Source: Runella defluvii
GTDB lineage: Bacteria; Bacteroidota; Bacteroidia; Cytophagales; Spirosomataceae
Assembly (NCBI RefSeq): GCF_014195535.1
Contig: NZ_JACIBY010000002.1
Span: 124,001 to 188,000 of the forward strand
DNA: 64,000 nt
Direction: 5' to 3'
The notes under the pieces are model-generated. The model was not told the origin of the DNA, made no database searches, and was given only the letters and a program-made list of their open reading frames with translations. The translations under genes and the position numbers were made by a program. Shown piece by piece: positions 62,457 to 64,000 of the stretch. Position 1 is the stretch's first letter; each line of letters begins with the position of its first letter.

Positions 62457-62807
62457 GTGAATTACTATAGAACCCTTGTGTTGGCCTTTTTTAGTGTCAT
62501 GATTTGTTTCATGGCAGTGGTCAAACCTTTGGTTAATTCTCCCAAAAAAAATAACCTTACTGAGCAACAAGAACAGCAAGAAACCTCTTGCCCTGAATCA
62601 TCTGACGAAGAAGGCTGTAAAGAAACAGCCAAAGAAAATATTGAAGAAAATGCCGAATGGAACGACGAATTTTGGACTCCTTCCGTCGTAGGCTTTTCCA
62701 TTTCATTACCTTCAAAAGCATCGAGCAGTTTTTTATATTTGGTTCATTTCTCCGAACACGTAGCTGCCATTAGCCTCCCCCCTCCCGAGTTTTTCCCTTC
62801 TGTTTAA
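62457..62807 (+). CDS. Small membrane-anchored acidic protein, unknown function
   Basis: The product has 116 residues starting with GTG at 62457 (an ATG at 62499 is also possible). The N-terminus (YYRTLVLAFFSVMICFMAVV) is a membrane anchor or signal peptide. The middle is highly charged with Gln, Glu and Lys (for example LTEQQEQQETSCPESSDEEG), and the end (WTPSVVGFSISLPSKASSSF ...) is Ser/Pro-rich. I do not recognise a family. It lies 87 bp before the second SulP gene on the same strand, so it may be an accessory of that transporter. The coding call rests on frame length, signal-like start and position. Confidence 0.6.
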   Translation: MNYYRTLVLAFFSVMICFMAVVKPLVNSPKKNNLTEQQEQQETSCPESSDEEGCKETAKENIEENAEWNDEFWTPSVVGFSISLPSKASSSFLYLVHFSEHVAAISLPPPEFFPSV

Positions 62808-62894
62808 TTTTTTTATTTCTTGCTTTCGCTCATGGGGCGAGAAAAAATACTACATGAGCTGTGGGTCAATCAGGTTAAATGTAAGTAAAAGAAA

Positions 62895-64000
62895 ATGAAG
62901 GGTTTATTTAAAGATATAAAGTACGACCTACCTGCGGGTTTGGTGGTATTTTTGGTCGCATTACCGCTGTGCCTTGGGATTGCACTTGCGTCGGGAGCGC
63001 CACTTTTTTCAGGAATTATTACGGGGATTGTAGGAGGCTTGGTCGTGTCGCTGCTCAGTGGTTCGGCACTAAGCGTGAGCGGGCCAGCCGCGGGTTTAAC
63101 CGTTATCGTCCTCAACGCTATCCAGCAAATTGGCTCATTTGAAGCCTTCTTACTAGCAGTTGTGCTTGCTGGAGTAATTCAAATTGTATTGGGGGTAATG
63201 AAAGCGGGCATCATCGGCCATTATTTCCCATCGAGTGTCATTAAAGGAATGCTCGCAGCGATTGGTTTGATTTTGGTTTTCAAACAAATTCCGCACGCAT
63301 TTGGGTATGACAAAGACAGCGAAGGAGATTTCTCATTTGTCCAAGTCGATGGTGAGAATACATTCTCGGAGCTTCTAAACGCCATTAACTTTTTACATCC
63401 AGGCGCAGTGATTATCTCAACCATATCGCTGCTGATTATCATTTTTTGGGACAAGCCTTTTCTAAAAAAGTACGCTATTTTTCGGTTAGTCCCTGCGGCA
63501 CTTGTGGCCGTTATTGCGGGGGTACTTATCAACAGCTATTTTGAGGTATTTTCTCCCTTGCTCGCCCTAAAAAACGACCACTTGGTGAGCCTGCCTGTAT
63601 CGGGTTCAGTGGAAGCGTTTATTGGGCATTTTACCTTCCCCAACTTTCAAGCCATTTCAAATCCACAGGTGATTATTACCGCTTTCACGATTGGGATAGT
63701 GGCAAGTTTGGAATCGTTACTAAGTGTCGAAGCCACCGACAAGCTCGACCCTTTTAAGCGTAATACACCTACGAATCAAGAACTTATTGCCCAAGGAGCA
63801 GGAAATGTGGTCGCAGGTTTATTGGGTGGATTGCCATTGACGGCCGTGATTGTGCGAAGCTCCGCCAATGTCAATGCGGGTGGAAGAACCAAACTTTCGG
63901 CTTTCATACATGGCCTGTTTTTATTGATAAGTGTAGTTGCTTTTGCGGGCTTGTTAAACAAAATCCCATTGGCGTGTTTGGCGGCGGTGTTGTTGGTCGT
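62895..64000 (+). CDS. Second SulP-family anion transporter, C-terminus beyond right edge
   Basis: The frame is open from the ATG at 62895 to the window end, 368 codons. It starts KGLFKDIKYDLPAGLVVFLV and shows the SulP signature (LPLCLGIALASGAPLFSGI; ALSVSGPAAGLTVIVLNAIQ; SLESLLSVEATDKLDP; GGLPLTAVIVRSSANVNAG). It is only distantly similar to the SulP protein at 58665-60287, so it is a paralogue and not a recent duplicate. Members at such loci are often followed by a carbonic anhydrase gene or STAS domain; here that part is outside the window. Bicarbonate or sulfate transport are both possible. Confidence 0.9.
   Translation, partial: MKGLFKDIKYDLPAGLVVFLVALPLCLGIALASGAPLFSGIITGIVGGLVVSLLSGSALSVSGPAAGLTVIVLNAIQQIGSFEAFLLAVVLAGVIQIVLGVMKAGIIGHYFPSSVIKGMLAAIGLILVFKQIPHAFGYDKDSEGDFSFVQVDGENTFSELLNAINFLHPGAVIISTISLLIIIFWDKPFLKKYAIFRLVPAALVAVIAGVLINSYFEVFSPLLALKNDHLVSLPVSGSVEAFIGHFTFPNFQAISNPQVIITAFTIGIVASLESLLSVEATDKLDPFKRNTPTNQELIAQGAGNVVAGLLGGLPLTAVIVRSSANVNAGGRTKLSAFIHGLFLLISVVAFAGLLNKIPLACLAAVLLV

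Overview
This is most likely a chromosomal segment of a Bacteroidota bacterium of the order Cytophagales, probably close to Runella/Spirosomaceae. That placement is an inference from gene content: a SusC/SusD pair, a fused branched-chain E1 dehydrogenase, DUF1573, FG-GAP/ASPIC_UnbV and DUF11 proteins, a four-helix-bundle (23S IVS-type) protein, TAnnTTTG promoters and weak Shine-Dalgarno signals. There is no rRNA, tRNA, CRISPR array or transposase. Both ends cut a gene.

Layout. 0-5 kb: two secreted repeat-rich surface proteins on the minus strand; the first carries a 516-bp (172-residue) tandem repeat and runs off the left edge. 5.8-12 kb: a LytTR regulator with a degenerate receiver, a carotenoid pair (crtI, crtB), a secreted amidohydrolase and a phytase-like lipoprotein. 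12.0-14.1 kb: an AT-rich two-gene insert encoding an EcoRV-like restriction endonuclease and its adenine methyltransferase, bounded by a 34-bp direct repeat made of the 3' end of the neighbouring exonuclease gene. 14-24 kb: housekeeping genes (ruvX, def, exonuclease, Do protease, antiporter), an orphan HigA antitoxin whose HigB toxin survives only as a C-terminal stub, a Tat-exported isomerase-like protein, an S9 peptidase and N-carbamoylputrescine amidase.

24.1-31.6 kb: an AT-richer pair of very large secreted proteins (leucine-rich repeat/beta-propeller and alpha/beta-hydrolase/DUF7619-like), flanked on both sides by tails of the same two genes (Uma2 and beta-lactamase-like). 31.6-38.9 kb: Uma2, serine hydrolase, DUF1573, fused BCKDH E1, phosphosulfolactate synthase, a four-helix-bundle gene between two long hairpins, and DedA. 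38.9-51.8 kb: a nutrient-uptake region with an FG-GAP lipoprotein, SusD, SusC, a divergent Nudix-type regulator and a multidomain glucose/sorbosone dehydrogenase with cytochrome c.

52-60.3 kb: a two-component system followed by DabA, DabB and a SulP transporter, all co-directional. This looks like a regulated inorganic-carbon (bicarbonate/CO2) uptake locus in a heterotroph. 60.5-64 kb: an acyl-ACP desaturase, a PlsC acyltransferase, a small membrane-anchored acidic protein and a second SulP transporter cut by the right edge.

The strongest candidates for something new are the EcoRV-like restriction-modification insert with its gene-end duplication, the hairpin-bounded four-helix-bundle element, the two-protein 24-31.6 kb block with duplicated flanks, and the DAB/SulP carbon-uptake cluster with its own sensor kinase.
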